A DNA stretch of 36,115 bases from Christensenella sp. UBA3857 (GCA_002392505.1 DGHD01000056.1:1-36115); one strand, 5' to 3'. Shown: positions 1 through 7,841, counted from the first letter of the stretch. Made by a program: numbers and translations. The notes: generated by a model from the letters alone, not told the origin.

Positions 1-17
1 ATTCAATTCAATAAAAG

Positions 18-94
18 TGGCGATCCGAAGGGGGCTCGAACCCCTGACCTCCAGCGTGACAGGCTGGCATTCTAACCAACTGAACTACCGGACC
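18..94 (-). tRNA. tRNA-Asp (GTC)
   Basis: The minus strand folds as a full cloverleaf. The acceptor arm pairs GGTCCGG with TTCGGATC-side bases, the D arm starts GTTCAGTTGG, and the anticodon loop CTGTCAC sits on a CCAGC/GCTGG stem. The T arm holds GGTTCGAGCC and the 3' CCA is encoded at 20..18. The anticodon GTC reads Asp codons. It is the last of four co-oriented tRNAs. No clear terminator is visible before the window edge. Confidence 0.97.
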
Positions 95-100
95 GCGATG

Positions 101-177
101 TGGTGGGCCTTCAGGGACTCGAACCCCGGACCAATCGGTTATGAGCCGACCGCTCTGACCAACTGAGCTAAAGGCCC
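101..177 (-). tRNA. tRNA with CAT anticodon (probably Ile2, alternatively elongator Met)
   Basis: The acceptor arm is GGGCCTT/AAGGCCC with discriminator A and an encoded CCA. The anticodon loop is CTCATAA on a GTCGG/CCGAT stem. CAT may be elongator Met or, after lysidine modification by TilS, minor Ile reading AUA. E. coli Ile2 is recognised partly through C4-G69 and C5-G68, and both pairs are present here, so Ile2 is favoured. This is inference; comparison with every CAT tRNA in the genome would settle it. Confidence 0.95.
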
Positions 178-183
178 AAAAAA

Positions 184-258
184 TGGTGACCTCGAGGAGA
201 ATCGAACTCCTGTTACCGCCGTGAAAGGGCGGTGTCTTGACCGCTTGACCACGAGGCC
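184..258 (-). tRNA. tRNA-Glu (TTC)
   Basis: The cloverleaf has acceptor GGCCTCG/CGAGGTC, discriminator A and an encoded CCA. The anticodon loop CTTTCAC is closed by CCGCC/GGCGG, giving anticodon TTC for Glu. The T arm contains AGTTCGATTCT. It is second in the transcribed cluster, between the Pro and CAT tRNAs. Confidence 0.97.
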
Positions 259-265
259 ACAATAA

Positions 266-342
266 TGGTCGGGGTGAGAAGATTTGAACTTCCGGCCCCA
301 TGCTCCCAAAGCACGTGCGCTACCAGACTGCGCCACACCCCG
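266..342 (-). tRNA. tRNA-Pro (TGG)
   Basis: The cloverleaf has acceptor CGGGGTG/CACCCCG, which includes the unusual C1-G72 pair typical of bacterial tRNA-Pro. The anticodon loop is TTTGGGA on CGTGC/GCATG and CCA is encoded. It is promoter-proximal in the cluster, about 27 bases below the -10 box at 370-375. Confidence 0.97.
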
Positions 343-369
343 TTAGCGTCCGTATTTGCGACGGGCATT

Positions 370-398
370 ATTATACAGGCTGAAAACCAAAAAGTCAA
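370..398 (-). promoter_or_regulatory. Promoter of the tRNA cluster
   Basis: The minus strand reads TTGACT (398..393), a 17-base spacer, then TATAAT (375..370). This is a near-consensus sigma-A promoter and lies directly upstream of tRNA-Pro. The rpmF terminator hairpin sits just before it, so the cluster looks like an independent unit. Confidence 0.85.
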
Positions 399-459
399 TA
401 CAGAAACTTGCTCGAAAGTTATATATTTACGTTTGGTTTCCTTTTTGATTTAAGCAAAG

Positions 460-482
460 AAGGGTACTGTTGCCGTACCCTT
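460..482 (-). terminator. Probable terminator after rpmF
   Basis: AAGGGTAC and GTACCCTT form a perfect 8-bp stem with a 7-base loop, 30 bases past the rpmF stop on the minus strand. The following tract CTTTGCTT is only moderately T-rich, so termination strength is uncertain. Confidence 0.65.
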
Positions 483-512
483 ATTAGCTTCAATCATTGG
501 ATCGGGAGAAGA

Positions 513-704
513 TTATTTCTTCTCATCCTTATCCATGGCGATGACCTGCTCACCGTCATAGTAACCGCAGCTCCTGCAAACCCTGTGGGCAAGCTTCTTC
601 GCGTGGCACTGAGGGCACTCTACGAGTGCGGGTGCGCTGATCTTCCAGTTAGCACGACGCTGATCACGCCTTGCCTTAGATGTTTTCCTTTTCGGGACTG
701 CCAT
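513..704 (-). CDS. rpmF: 50S ribosomal protein bL32
   Basis: This 63-residue protein is a component of the large ribosomal subunit. It begins [17 protein letters not shown], the conserved basic N-terminus of bL32. It carries two CxxC pairs (CPQC and CRSC) that form the zinc ribbon of the zinc-binding (C+) paralogue. Length is normal for Firmicutes. A strong AGGAGG lies 8 bases before the ATG. It follows yceD by 12 bases and shares its promoter. In many Firmicutes plsX and fatty-acid genes come next; here a terminator and a tRNA cluster follow instead. Confidence 0.98.
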   Translation of the reverse strand: MAVPKRKTSKARRDQRRANWKISAPALVECPQCHAKKLAHRVCRSCGYYDGEQVIAMDKDEKK

Positions 705-716
705 AGTCTTATCCTC

Positions 717-1232
717 CTAATCATCCTTCAACAGTTCTTTGAGCTCCAACAACGCCGCGAAAGGATTGCTTTCATCGACCCTGGAGCAGGAGCACTGTGA
801 TTTATTTAAGTTTGTGCCGCAAACGGGACAGAGCCCTTTGCAGCCGGGTCTGCAGGTGCCGTACATCGGAGCGTTCAAAAGCACCAGATCATGCACCATC
901 CTGTCTAGATCGAGCGTATCGCCCGAGTAAGCATAGCATTCGAGCTCCTCCGCTTCATTCTCCGACACCTTCAGGAACCTTTCCGAAAAGTCAACAGAGA
1001 AATCACGAATGATCTCCTCGTTGCATTTGGTGCAGTTCATGCGGACGGCGGAAGCAAGCGTGCCGGTGAGAGTGACCGCTTCACCGTCGAAGGAGTACCT
1101 AACGTCCAATTCAACGGGTTTTGAGAGCGCGACGGCGCCGCCGGCAAGCTCCATATCGGGATACTCGCCGCAAAGATGCGCGCTGCCGATCCGACCGGCG
1201 ATCTTAAGCTCGGGTGCGATGTTCAGCTCCAT
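717..1232 (-). CDS. YceD/DUF177 family protein
   Basis: This 171-residue protein belongs to the DUF177 (YceD) family, which is almost always encoded just upstream of rpmF. In E. coli and plants homologues are linked to 23S rRNA accumulation and 50S biogenesis. Two cysteine sets are visible: CTKC near residue 67 and a CRPGC-x3-CPVC cluster near residues 128-138, plus a C-terminal CSC. Together they suggest metal binding. The C-terminus NPFAALLELKELL is characteristic of the family. The start is supported by GTGGAG upstream of the ATG and a near-perfect promoter at 1278-1306. The molecular mechanism is not established. Confidence 0.9.
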   Translation of the reverse strand: MELNIAPELKIAGRIGSAHLCGEYPDMELAGGAVALSKPVELDVRYSFDGEAVTLTGTLASAVRMNCTKCNEEIIRDFSVDFSERFLKVSENEAEELECYAYSGDTLDLDRMVHDLVLLNAPMYGTCRPGCKGLCPVCGTNLNKSQCSCSRVDESNPFAALLELKELLKDD

Positions 1233-1277
1233 TGCGATAACTCCACTTTGCCCTGATCTTACAAGACAACCTTATAC

Positions 1278-1306
1278 ATTTTAAGCGTTCGAAAGCATAT
1301 TGTCAA
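1278..1306 (-). promoter_or_regulatory. Promoter of yceD-rpmF
   Basis: TTGACA (1306..1301), a 17-base spacer and TAAAAT (1283..1278) lie on the minus strand. The -10 ends 45 bases upstream of the yceD start. Confidence 0.85.
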
Positions 1307-1363
1307 CAGTTAATCTGAATATATTTGAAAAAATGCCGACTGTATATGCTCGAAGCGCCCACA

Positions 1364-1384
1364 GCGGCTCCTGCCGGGAACCGC
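1364..1384 (-). terminator. Hairpin downstream of ackA, possible weak terminator
   Basis: GCGGTTCC and GGAGCCGC form an 8-bp stem (one G-T pair) around a 5-base loop, 36 bases past the ackA stop. A run of six T's occurs only about 25 bases further on, so this is not a textbook intrinsic terminator. It may instead stabilise the 3' end. Confidence 0.4.
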
Positions 1385-1420
1385 CGTGAGCGTTCGCTTA
1401 AACTGTGTTCTGTTGACCGC

Positions 1421-2623
1421 TTATTTCCTTACGAGGTTCGCGGTGTCCTTCGCGATCATCATTTCCTCATCGGTGGGGATAACGATGACCTTTACGCGGC
1501 TGGTGGGCTTGGAGATGACCTGCTCGCTTCCGCGGGGGCAGTTCATATTGTACTCCTCGTCGAATTCTACGCCGAGGTACTCCATATCCTTCATGATGCT
1601 GGCGCGCATACCGCGGTCGTTCTCGCCGACGCCTGCGGTGAATACGATCGCGTCTACGCCATTGAGAGCGGCGGCGTAAGCGCCGATGTACTTCTTTACC
1701 TTATATGCAAAGGTCTCGAGAGCGAGCGCAGCCCTCTTATTGCCCTGCTTTGCGGCTTCGCCGAGATCGCGGAAGTCGCTCGATACGCCGGAGATGCCGA
1801 GCATACCGCTCTTCTTGTTCATATAGGTATCGATCCCGGCGCGGTCAAGATCGAGCTTCTTCATAAGATAAGCTACGATGGCGGGGTCCATATCGCCGCA
1901 GCGGGTGCCCATGGGGAGACCCTCGAGAGGAGTGAAGCCCATGGAAGTGTCGATGCACTTGCCGCCCTTTACCGCGGAAACGGAGGAACCGTTGCCCAGA
2001 TGGCAGGTGATGATCTTGGTATCGCTCGCGGGCTTATCAAGATAAGTCAGAGCGCGGCCGGTGACGTAAGCGTGGCTGGTGCCGTGGAAGCCGTAACGGC
2101 GGACCTTGAGATCAGTATAAGCCTCATAGGGCAGACCGTAAAGGAACGCGTGCTCGGGCATGGTCTGATGGAAAGCGGTATCGAATACGGCGACCATCGG
2201 TGTGTTGGGCATTATCGCCCTGCAGGCGTTGATACCCATGATGTTGGCGGGGTTATGAAGAGGCGCGAGCTCGGAAAGCTCCTCGATCTCCTTGATGACT
2301 TCGTCGGTAAGGATAACGGACTTTGCGAACCTCTCGCCGCCGTGTACGACGCGGTGACCGACAGCGTCGATCTCATCCATCGAGGCGATAACGCCGCGTA
2401 CGGGATCTACGAGCGCGTCCAGCACGAGCTTGATCGCGTCGGTATGATCCTTCATGTCGGTAACGACCTCATAGGGCTCCTTGCCGGTGGGCTTGTAGGT
2501 GAGCTTGGAGTTCTCGATGCCGATACGCTCGCAGAGGCCCTTTGCGATAACGTTGCCGTTATCGACGTCGATGAGCTGATACTTAAGGGAAGAGCTTCCC
2601 GCGTTGATGACTAAAATCTTCAT
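1421..2623 (-). CDS. ackA: Acetate kinase
   Basis: Acetate kinase (400 residues) makes ATP and acetate from acetyl phosphate and ADP in the cytoplasm. It is the substrate-level phosphorylation step of acetogenic fermentation. The family signatures are all present: NAGSSSLKY at 7-15, GHRVVHGG at 89-96, DTAFHQTMP at 148-156, GFHGTSH at 178-184, HLGNGSS at 208-214 and GTRCGDMDP at 239-247. N7, R91, D148 and R241 fall at the same numbers as the catalytic residues of the Methanosarcina enzyme. It follows pta by 14 bases and is co-transcribed. Confidence 0.98.
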   Translation of the reverse strand: MKILVINAGSSSLKYQLIDVDNGNVIAKGLCERIGIENSKLTYKPTGKEPYEVVTDMKDHTDAIKLVLDALVDPVRGVIASMDEIDAVGHRVVHGGERFAKSVILTDEVIKEIEELSELAPLHNPANIMGINACRAIMPNTPMVAVFDTAFHQTMPEHAFLYGLPYEAYTDLKVRRYGFHGTSHAYVTGRALTYLDKPASDTKIITCHLGNGSSVSAVKGGKCIDTSMGFTPLEGLPMGTRCGDMDPAIVAYLMKKLDLDRAGIDTYMNKKSGMLGISGVSSDFRDLGEAAKQGNKRAALALETFAYKVKKYIGAYAAALNGVDAIVFTAGVGENDRGMRASIMKDMEYLGVEFDEEYNMNCPRGSEQVISKPTSRVKVIVIPTDEEMMIAKDTANLVRK

Positions 2624-2637
2624 GATATGCTCCTATA

Positions 2638-3636
2638 TTACAGGTTCTGCGCCTGAACGGCGGTGATAGCTACGACGGATACGACGTCCTCTATGCTGCA
2701 GCCGCGGGAGAGGTCGTTGATGGGCTTTGCGAAACCCTGGCAGATGGGACCGACCGCGGTGGCGCCGGCGAGACGCTGAACGAGCTTATAGCCGATGTTG
2801 CCCGCCTGGAGGTCCGGGAATACGAGAACGTTCGCTTTGCCGGCAACGGGGCTGCCCGGGCTCTTGAGCTGACCGACCTTCTCAACGAGGGCGGCGTCAG
2901 CCTGGAGTTCGCCGTCGATCATAAGATCGGGAGCCTGCTCCTTGACCATGGCGGTGGCGGCAACGACCTTATCTACGTTTTCATGCTTTGCGGAGCCCTT
3001 CGTGGAGAAGCTGAGCATAGCGACGCGGGGATCGATGCCGACGAGGTTCTTTGCGCTCTCCGCAGAGGAGATGGCGATAGCGGCAAGCTGCTCGGCGGTG
3101 GGATCGATGTTGACAGCGCAATCGGCAAATACCATAACGCCGTCGTCACCGTACGCCTTGTTGGGGATCTCCATAATGAAGCAGGAGGATACGGTGCTGA
3201 TGCCGGGAGCCATCTTGATTATCTGGAGACCGGGACGGAGCGTATTGCCGGTGGTATTGATAGCGCCCGCCACCATACCGTCCGCCTTGCCGTCCTTGAT
3301 CATCATGCAGGCGAAGAAAAGCGGATCGTGCATCATCTTCTCTGCCTTCTCCATATCGACGCCCTTCGCCTTGCGCATCTCATAGAAACGCTCGACGTAG
3401 ATGTTGAAATCGGGGCTCTTGACGGGATCGATGATGCCTACGCCGGTAAGATCGACGTCGAACTTGGCGGCAACGGCGCGGATCTCATCCTCGTTACCCA
3501 TGAGGGAAATATCCGCGATACCCTCGGCGATGATCTTCTGAGCCGCCTGAACGGTGCGCTCCTCCGTGCCCTCGGGAAGCAGTATGTGCTTCTTCTGACT
3601 CTTGGCCTTAGCCTTAATGTTATCAATAACCGACAT
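2638..3636 (-). CDS. pta: Phosphate acetyltransferase
   Basis: This 332-residue enzyme converts acetyl-CoA and phosphate to acetyl phosphate and CoA, feeding AckA. It is the short, single-domain Pta typical of Firmicutes, without the N-terminal regulatory domains of the enterobacterial form. Visible family motifs include [12 protein letters not shown] near the N-terminus, the [11 protein letters not shown] stretch, [13 protein letters not shown], and a C-terminal NDLSRGCS, which holds the active-site Ser-Arg pair. The ribosome site GGAAGGAG precedes the ATG. The promoter overlaps head-to-head with that of tmcAL. Confidence 0.98.
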   Translation of the reverse strand: MSVIDNIKAKAKSQKKHILLPEGTEERTVQAAQKIIAEGIADISLMGNEDEIRAVAAKFDVDLTGVGIIDPVKSPDFNIYVERFYEMRKAKGVDMEKAEKMMHDPLFFACMMIKDGKADGMVAGAINTTGNTLRPGLQIIKMAPGISTVSSCFIMEIPNKAYGDDGVMVFADCAVNIDPTAEQLAAIAISSAESAKNLVGIDPRVAMLSFSTKGSAKHENVDKVVAATAMVKEQAPDLMIDGELQADAALVEKVGQLKSPGSPVAGKANVLVFPDLQAGNIGYKLVQRLAGATAVGPICQGFAKPINDLSRGCSIEDVVSVVAITAVQAQNL

Positions 3637-3662
3637 TTTTTATATCTCCTTCCGAAAAATAG

Positions 3663-3691
3663 TTGACGGTCAAACCAAATTAGATTATAAC
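3663..3691 (+). promoter_or_regulatory. Promoter of tmcAL (overlaps the pta promoter)
   Basis: TTGACG (3663-3668), a 17-base spacer and TATAAC (3686-3691) on the plus strand predict a start near 3698. That leaves a leader of about 45 bases containing the GAGG ribosome site of tmcAL. Confidence 0.7.
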
Positions 3692-3692
3692 A
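3684..3692 (-). promoter_or_regulatory. Extended -10 promoter of pta-ackA
   Basis: The minus strand reads TGTTATAAT, an extended -10 element. The best -35 match (GTGCCA, 18-base spacing) is weak, so the TG extension probably compensates. The -10 overlaps the divergent tmcAL -10 by four bases. Confidence 0.6.
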
Positions 3693-3742
3693 TATATGTG
3701 AGGATTTTGGCACAGCAAAAATAATATAATTTGAGGATTTTT

Positions 3743-4948
3743 ATGAAAACAGTCGGGATCACAGCCGAATACAACCCTTTTCACAGCGGACACGAATATC
3801 ATTTGAAGGAATCTCTCTCTGTTTCGGGCGCGGACAGAGCCGTGGTGATAATGAGCGGAAGCTTCGTTCAGCGCGGCGAGCCCGCTTCTGCGGATAAATT
3901 CACCCGCGCGGAATGGGCGATAAAGCACGGAGCGGATATGGTCATTGAGCTGCCCGACGTATTCGCTCTTTCCTGTGCGGAACGCTTTGCCGCCGGCGCG
4001 GTGAGGATAATGAACGGGATCGGGATGATCGATTCGTTATGCTTCGGAAGCGAGTCCGGCAATTTGAGCGAGCTCAAAAGCGCCGCGTTCGGCGCAAGCG
4101 ACGGCGACGCTCTTGCCGCCGCGCTCGACGAAGGCGTCTCCTACCCCGCCGCAATGCAGAAGGCGTCCGGCGTGCAGCTTTCCCCGAACGACATTCTCGG
4201 CGCAGAATACATAAGAGCGGCGGCAAAATATGCCCCGAATGCGGAATTATACGCCGTTAAGCGCATAGGCGGCGGTTACAACGACGCTTCGCTTGAAAAC
4301 GAGCTCAACTCCGCAAAAGCGATACGCACCGCGCTTTCCCGATACAGCGGGCAGACAAAAATGAGCCCCGCCGTATTCGACGCGCTCCAAAGATCTGTCC
4401 CGCGGGACGTACTTGAGGATATAAGCGAGCTGATGAAAAAGGGCGTCTTCCCCGCCTCTTTGGATGAGCTTTCGCTTCCGGTTCTATACAGATTAAGAAA
4501 CATGACGGCGGAAGAAACAGCCGCGCTTCCCGAGGTCGCAGAGGGGCTCGAGAATCTGTATAAGAAGCATTCGGCGGATTCCTCCGACATATGGGAAATG
4601 CTCGAAAAGATCAAATCCAAGCGTTATACCATGGCAAGGCTCAAGCGGATCGCGATGAACGCCCTGCTCGGTGTTTCGGCGGAGCTTCAAAAAGCCGCCT
4701 GCGAGGACGATTCCGCGCTGTATGCCCGTGTGCTCGCGGTCAAAGAGGGATCGACGGAGCTGTTGGCACGAATTAAAGAATGCTCAAGCATTCCCGTGAT
4801 AATCCAATACTCCGACAGAAATTCTCTGCCTCCTCTTGCGGCAAAAATAGAAGCGGTATCCACACTCGCGCACAGGATAAGGGCTCTCGGCCAACCGTAC
4901 GATAAGTCCGCCCGCGAAGACGGCGGTTATCGGCTGATCGTACGATAG
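3743..4948 (+). CDS. tmcAL: tRNA(Met) cytidine acetate ligase TmcAL (YlbM)
   Basis: TmcAL forms N4-acetylcytidine at the wobble base of elongator tRNA-Met, using acetate and ATP through acetyl-AMP rather than acetyl-CoA. The 401-residue protein starts MKTVGITAEYNPFHSGH, which carries the nucleotidyltransferase-like signature (AEYNPFHxGH, residues 8-17), followed by the conserved MSGSFVQRGEPA stretch. Length is close to B. subtilis YlbM. The ATG at 3743 is chosen over an in-frame TTG at 3731 because GAGG at 3733-3736 precedes it with proper spacing. It is transcribed divergently from pta-ackA, whose product acetate is its substrate. Confidence 0.95.
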   Translation: MKTVGITAEYNPFHSGHEYHLKESLSVSGADRAVVIMSGSFVQRGEPASADKFTRAEWAIKHGADMVIELPDVFALSCAERFAAGAVRIMNGIGMIDSLCFGSESGNLSELKSAAFGASDGDALAAALDEGVSYPAAMQKASGVQLSPNDILGAEYIRAAAKYAPNAELYAVKRIGGGYNDASLENELNSAKAIRTALSRYSGQTKMSPAVFDALQRSVPRDVLEDISELMKKGVFPASLDELSLPVLYRLRNMTAEETAALPEVAEGLENLYKKHSADSSDIWEMLEKIKSKRYTMARLKRIAMNALLGVSAELQKAACEDDSALYARVLAVKEGSTELLARIKECSSIPVIIQYSDRNSLPPLAAKIEAVSTLAHRIRALGQPYDKSAREDGGYRLIVR

Positions 4949-4966
4949 TATTACGCGGTATTATTG

Positions 4967-4999
4967 GACATATCCTTTAGCATGGGATATGTCTTTTTT
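4967..4999 (+). terminator. Intrinsic terminator-like hairpin between tmcAL and ylbJ
   Basis: GACATATCC (4967-4975) pairs perfectly with GGATATGTC (4985-4993) around a 9-base loop and is followed by six T's. It lies 19 bases after the tmcAL stop. It also overlaps the possible start codons of ylbJ, and the ATG at 4982 lies in the loop. Confidence 0.75.
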
Positions 5000-6040
5000 G
5001 TATTGATGCTCGGGCTGACCGTGCTGCTAATACCGTTCAGCCATGCTGCTGCGCTTGGAGCAGCAGACGGGCTGAGCCTTTTTTATCGGTTTGTGCTGCC
5101 CTCCCTTTTTCCTTTTTTCGTTTGCTCTCACTATTTGACTTCAAGCGAAGCCTTTCGGCGGATCTCGCTCAGCCGATGGTTCATCCCCCTTTTTGCCGCT
5201 CCGATCACCGCGCTGTGCGGCACGCCCTCCTCTGCGCTGATATTCGGCAGGCTGTATTCGACCGGTACGCTTTCGATAAAAAGGGCTTCCGTGCTTTGCG
5301 CCGCTCTTAACCAGACGGGTCCGTCGTTTATTATTTCGGCGCTCTGTATCGGCATGCTCGGAAACGTGCGCTCTGCATATGCTTTCATCATATCCCATTA
5401 CGCGCCGGCGTTTATCGCCGCGATATTGTTATCGCTCGGATCGGTCAAAAACAGCCGCTTCGTACGAACGCCCGAGCCCTCTGAAAGCCCTTTGACTTCA
5501 TTTTCCGCTGCCGTTTCCGGCGCCGTCGTGAACATATTGCGCGTCGGCGGCACGATAGTGTTCTTCAAATCCATCTATTCGGTACTGAGCTCCGCGTTTC
5601 CTTTCAGCGAAGGAATTCCCGGGGCGGTATTGACCGGGCTGTTCGAGATGACGAACGGTATCAGCCTGCTCGTCGGATATCCGGGAAAACTTGCGTTAAG
5701 CCTTTCCGCATTTCTGATGACCTTCGGCGGAGCCTGCATCTTCATCCAATCGAAGATGATATTCAACGAACTCTCTGCGCTTTATTATTTTGCAGCAAAA
5801 CTCATACTTGGAGCCGTTTCCTTTTCATTATTCTACCTGATCTGCCCTTCGCTCGATGATTCGCGGGCTGTGTTTGGCGAGCTCGGCGAAGCGCTTGCTT
5901 CCGTTCCCTCCGGCGCCGGGGCACGTTTGGCGGTTTTTATCTGCACGGCAGTATCCGTACTGTTTACTATAATGACGGCAATGCTCTTTTCGAAGCTTGC
6001 CGTAAAAAAACAGACGACCCGGCAATCGGATCGTCTGTAA
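4982..6040 (+). CDS. ylbJ: Sporulation integral membrane protein YlbJ-like
   Basis: This is a polytopic membrane protein of about 352 residues, related to YlbJ/SpoIIM-type nucleoside-recognition (Gate) domain proteins. In B. subtilis ylbJ is a mother-cell sporulation gene needed for normal spores. The N-terminal stretch FVLPSLFPFFVCSHYL and the GTPSSALIFGRLYSTG segment are typical. About eight hydrophobic segments are visible. The start is uncertain: TTG 4964, ATG 4982 and ATG 5006 are all in frame, none has a clear ribosome site, and a terminator-like hairpin spans the region. The 3' end carries a terminator that acts on the opposite strand. Its presence suggests a spore-forming lineage. Confidence 0.85.
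   Translation: MGYVFFVLMLGLTVLLIPFSHAAALGAADGLSLFYRFVLPSLFPFFVCSHYLTSSEAFRRISLSRWFIPLFAAPITALCGTPSSALIFGRLYSTGTLSIKRASVLCAALNQTGPSFIISALCIGMLGNVRSAYAFIISHYAPAFIAAILLSLGSVKNSRFVRTPEPSESPLTSFSAAVSGAVVNILRVGGTIVFFKSIYSVLSSAFPFSEGIPGAVLTGLFEMTNGISLLVGYPGKLALSLSAFLMTFGGACIFIQSKMIFNELSALYYFAAKLILGAVSFSLFYLICPSLDDSRAVFGELGEALASVPSGAGARLAVFICTAVSVLFTIMTAMLFSKLAVKKQTTRQSDRL
6004..6037 (-). terminator. Terminator of the rsmD operon, embedded in the ylbJ 3' end
   Basis: CAGACGA and TCGTCTG (6011-6017 and 6031-6037) form a stem. On the minus strand it is followed by seven T's (6010..6004). The element lies inside the last codons of ylbJ, which runs the other way. Confidence 0.85.
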
Positions 6041-6051
6041 GCTGATCGAAG

Positions 6052-6780
6052 TTATTCTTCATCGTCAACAGTCTCTTCGACCTTCTTCTTACGCTTGAAG
6101 AGACCGAAGAACCCGCCGGAGCTCTCCTGCTCCGCCGCCTTAGCCTTTTCGGCTTCCTCCCTTGCCTTCGCTTCATCGGGAGACTCGTTGAAATCGGGCT
6201 TTTTTACAACGCCGAGATCCTTACGGTTGACCTCAACAACGCCGTAATACTCCTCAAGGAACTGCATGAGGCTGCCGAGCACGCCGTCGGCATATTCCTT
6301 GGCGTTGTCGTAAACGCGCTTTGCGTTATACTCCGCCTTGCGCTCCAGCAGATCCGCACGATGCTCCGCCTCGAGCATGATGTCATGCTCGTCAAGCAGA
6401 TTTTCGCGCTTCGCCTCCGCCTCGGCAATTATGCTGCTTGCATTTGCTTCCGCAGTGGCGATGATGCTGTTCTTCTTGCTTTCCGCCTCGCTGATGATGG
6501 CGTCCGCCCTTGCCTGCGCGTTGTTCACAAGCTCGGCAGCGTAGCTCTCCGCCTTGGCGGTGATGTTCTTCGCATCGGAAATAATGCTGTCAGCCTTGCG
6601 TACATCCTCGGGGATGGTCACTTTAAGGTCGCCAAGGAGGTTGAATATCTCCTCCATATCGATAATGCGCCTGTCAGTATTCCCGCCGAAACGAGGAGAG
6701 GGGCTTGACTCGATGACCTCTTCAAGCTCATTGATCTTTTCGATGCTTAATACTTCCGGGGTATCCATGTTCATAGCCAT
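6052..6780 (-). CDS. Coiled-coil DivIVA-like protein of unknown function
   Basis: This is a 242-residue, highly charged cytoplasmic protein. Residues of about 55-165 are rich in Ala, Glu and Lys with heptad-like spacing, giving a long predicted coiled coil similar to DivIVA/ATP-synthase-b-like stalks. The C-terminus has a Glu/Ala linker, then GGFFGLFKRKKK and an acidic tail; the FFGLF patch flanked by basic residues could touch membrane. No catalytic motif is seen. The ATG at 6780 is preferred over TTG at 6786 because AAGGAG (6795..6790) is 9 bases away. It starts 2 bases after the coaD stop, so translation is probably coupled. No function can be assigned from sequence. Confidence 0.85.
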   Translation of the reverse strand: MAMNMDTPEVLSIEKINELEEVIESSPSPRFGGNTDRRIIDMEEIFNLLGDLKVTIPEDVRKADSIISDAKNITAKAESYAAELVNNAQARADAIISEAESKKNSIIATAEANASSIIAEAEAKRENLLDEHDIMLEAEHRADLLERKAEYNAKRVYDNAKEYADGVLGSLMQFLEEYYGVVEVNRKDLGVVKKPDFNESPDEAKAREEAEKAKAAEQESSGGFFGLFKRKKKVEETVDDEE

Positions 6781-6782
6781 AC

Positions 6783-7256
6783 TCAATTTCTCCTTAGTAT
6801 TATATGATCAGCATTCGGTACAAGCCCATCAATGCCAATTCCGATCTTGAGGAGCTGCCTTACCAGACTCGAGCTGATATAGGCATGCTCCGGTTTGGAG
6901 ATCAGGTAAACCGTACTGATCTCCGGCGCGATGCGGGTATTTACCGCCTCCAGCATCGCTTCGTAATCAACGTCCGCACCCGTGCGGATCCCGCGGACTA
7001 TAACGTTTGCTCCGATGCTCCTGCAGTAGTCCACCAGGAGCCCCGAGCTTGCGGAGGCTTCCGCGTTGGGGATATCCTTTATGGCGTCCCTGATGAGCTC
7101 GAGCCTTTCCTCAACGGAGAACAGCTCTCCCTCCTTTCCGGGATTGTCGAGGATGGAAACGTACACCTTGTCGAATACGGCGGACGCCCGCTTTACTATA
7201 TCGAGATGACCCGTCGTTATCGGATCGAAGCTGCCGGGAAAGATCGCAATGCTCAT
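6783..7256 (-). CDS. coaD: Phosphopantetheine adenylyltransferase
   Basis: CoaD (157 residues) transfers AMP from ATP to 4'-phosphopantetheine, the penultimate step of CoA synthesis. The N-terminus IAIFPGSFDPITTGHLDI holds the TxGH nucleotidyltransferase motif. The conserved IVRGIRTGADVDYE and the ISSSLVRQL motif near the C-terminus complete the family pattern. Length is typical. The start overlaps the rsmD stop by 4 bases (ATGA), the arrangement seen across Firmicutes. Confidence 0.98.
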   Translation of the reverse strand: MSIAIFPGSFDPITTGHLDIVKRASAVFDKVYVSILDNPGKEGELFSVEERLELIRDAIKDIPNAEASASSGLLVDYCRSIGANVIVRGIRTGADVDYEAMLEAVNTRIAPEISTVYLISKPEHAYISSSLVRQLLKIGIGIDGLVPNADHIILRRN

Positions 7257-7816
7257 TTTTCCTCCGCACCCGCGTAGACCGCCTTGGTCACATACGAGTC
7301 CCCGTATTTCCTGGGCTCCTTTACAGTATAGTTCCCGCTGAAGACGGGCGGGTTATCAAGCGAATGCTCGCAGATTATCAACGCTTCTGAAGAAAGCAGT
7401 CCGTTTTCATCGAGCTTTGCAAGCGCCCTGCTCATAAGATCGCTCTCATAAGGGGGATCGAGAAGAACGATATCGAACTTTACGCCCGACGTCTGAAGCT
7501 GATCGAGAAGCGATATGGAATCCATGCTGTACACGGTCGCCTGTTCCTCGAAGCCGAGGCGCTTAAGGTTTGTCCGTACGGCGGCTAAAGCGCTCCTGTC
7601 GCGATCGCAGAACACCGCGCGACGCGCCCCGCGGGATATGGCCTCTATCCCGAGACCGCCGCTGCCGGAAAACAGATCGAGCACGTTAGCATCGGCAATA
7701 TCAAACTGGATCATGCCGAATATCGCCTCCTTGACTTTCGCCAAGGTAGGTCTGGTATTAAGCCCCTTGGGAGCCGTAAGCTCCCTTCCCTTTGCTTTTC
7801 CCGCAATAACGCGCAT
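7253..7816 (-). CDS. rsmD: 16S rRNA (guanine(966)-N2)-methyltransferase RsmD
   Basis: RsmD (187 residues) methylates G966 (E. coli numbering) of 16S rRNA using S-adenosylmethionine. The N-terminus MRVIAGKAKGRELTAP is characteristic. The SAM-binding motif VLDLFSGSGGLGIEA lies at 45-59 and the catalytic DPPY at 120-123. GGAG precedes the ATG and a consensus promoter lies at 7842-7870. It is the first gene of an operon with coaD and the coiled-coil gene. Confidence 0.97.
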   Translation of the reverse strand: MRVIAGKAKGRELTAPKGLNTRPTLAKVKEAIFGMIQFDIADANVLDLFSGSGGLGIEAISRGARRAVFCDRDRSALAAVRTNLKRLGFEEQATVYSMDSISLLDQLQTSGVKFDIVLLDPPYESDLMSRALAKLDENGLLSSEALIICEHSLDNPPVFSGNYTVKEPRKYGDSYVTKAVYAGAEEK

Positions 7817-7841
7817 TATTCCGCTCCGTAACTTACATTAT

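Noticed and set aside
1325..2614. 429-residue plus-strand frame opposite ackA
   Set aside because: Acetate kinase on the other strand is unambiguous. The frame is a codon-bias shadow with a low-complexity translation.
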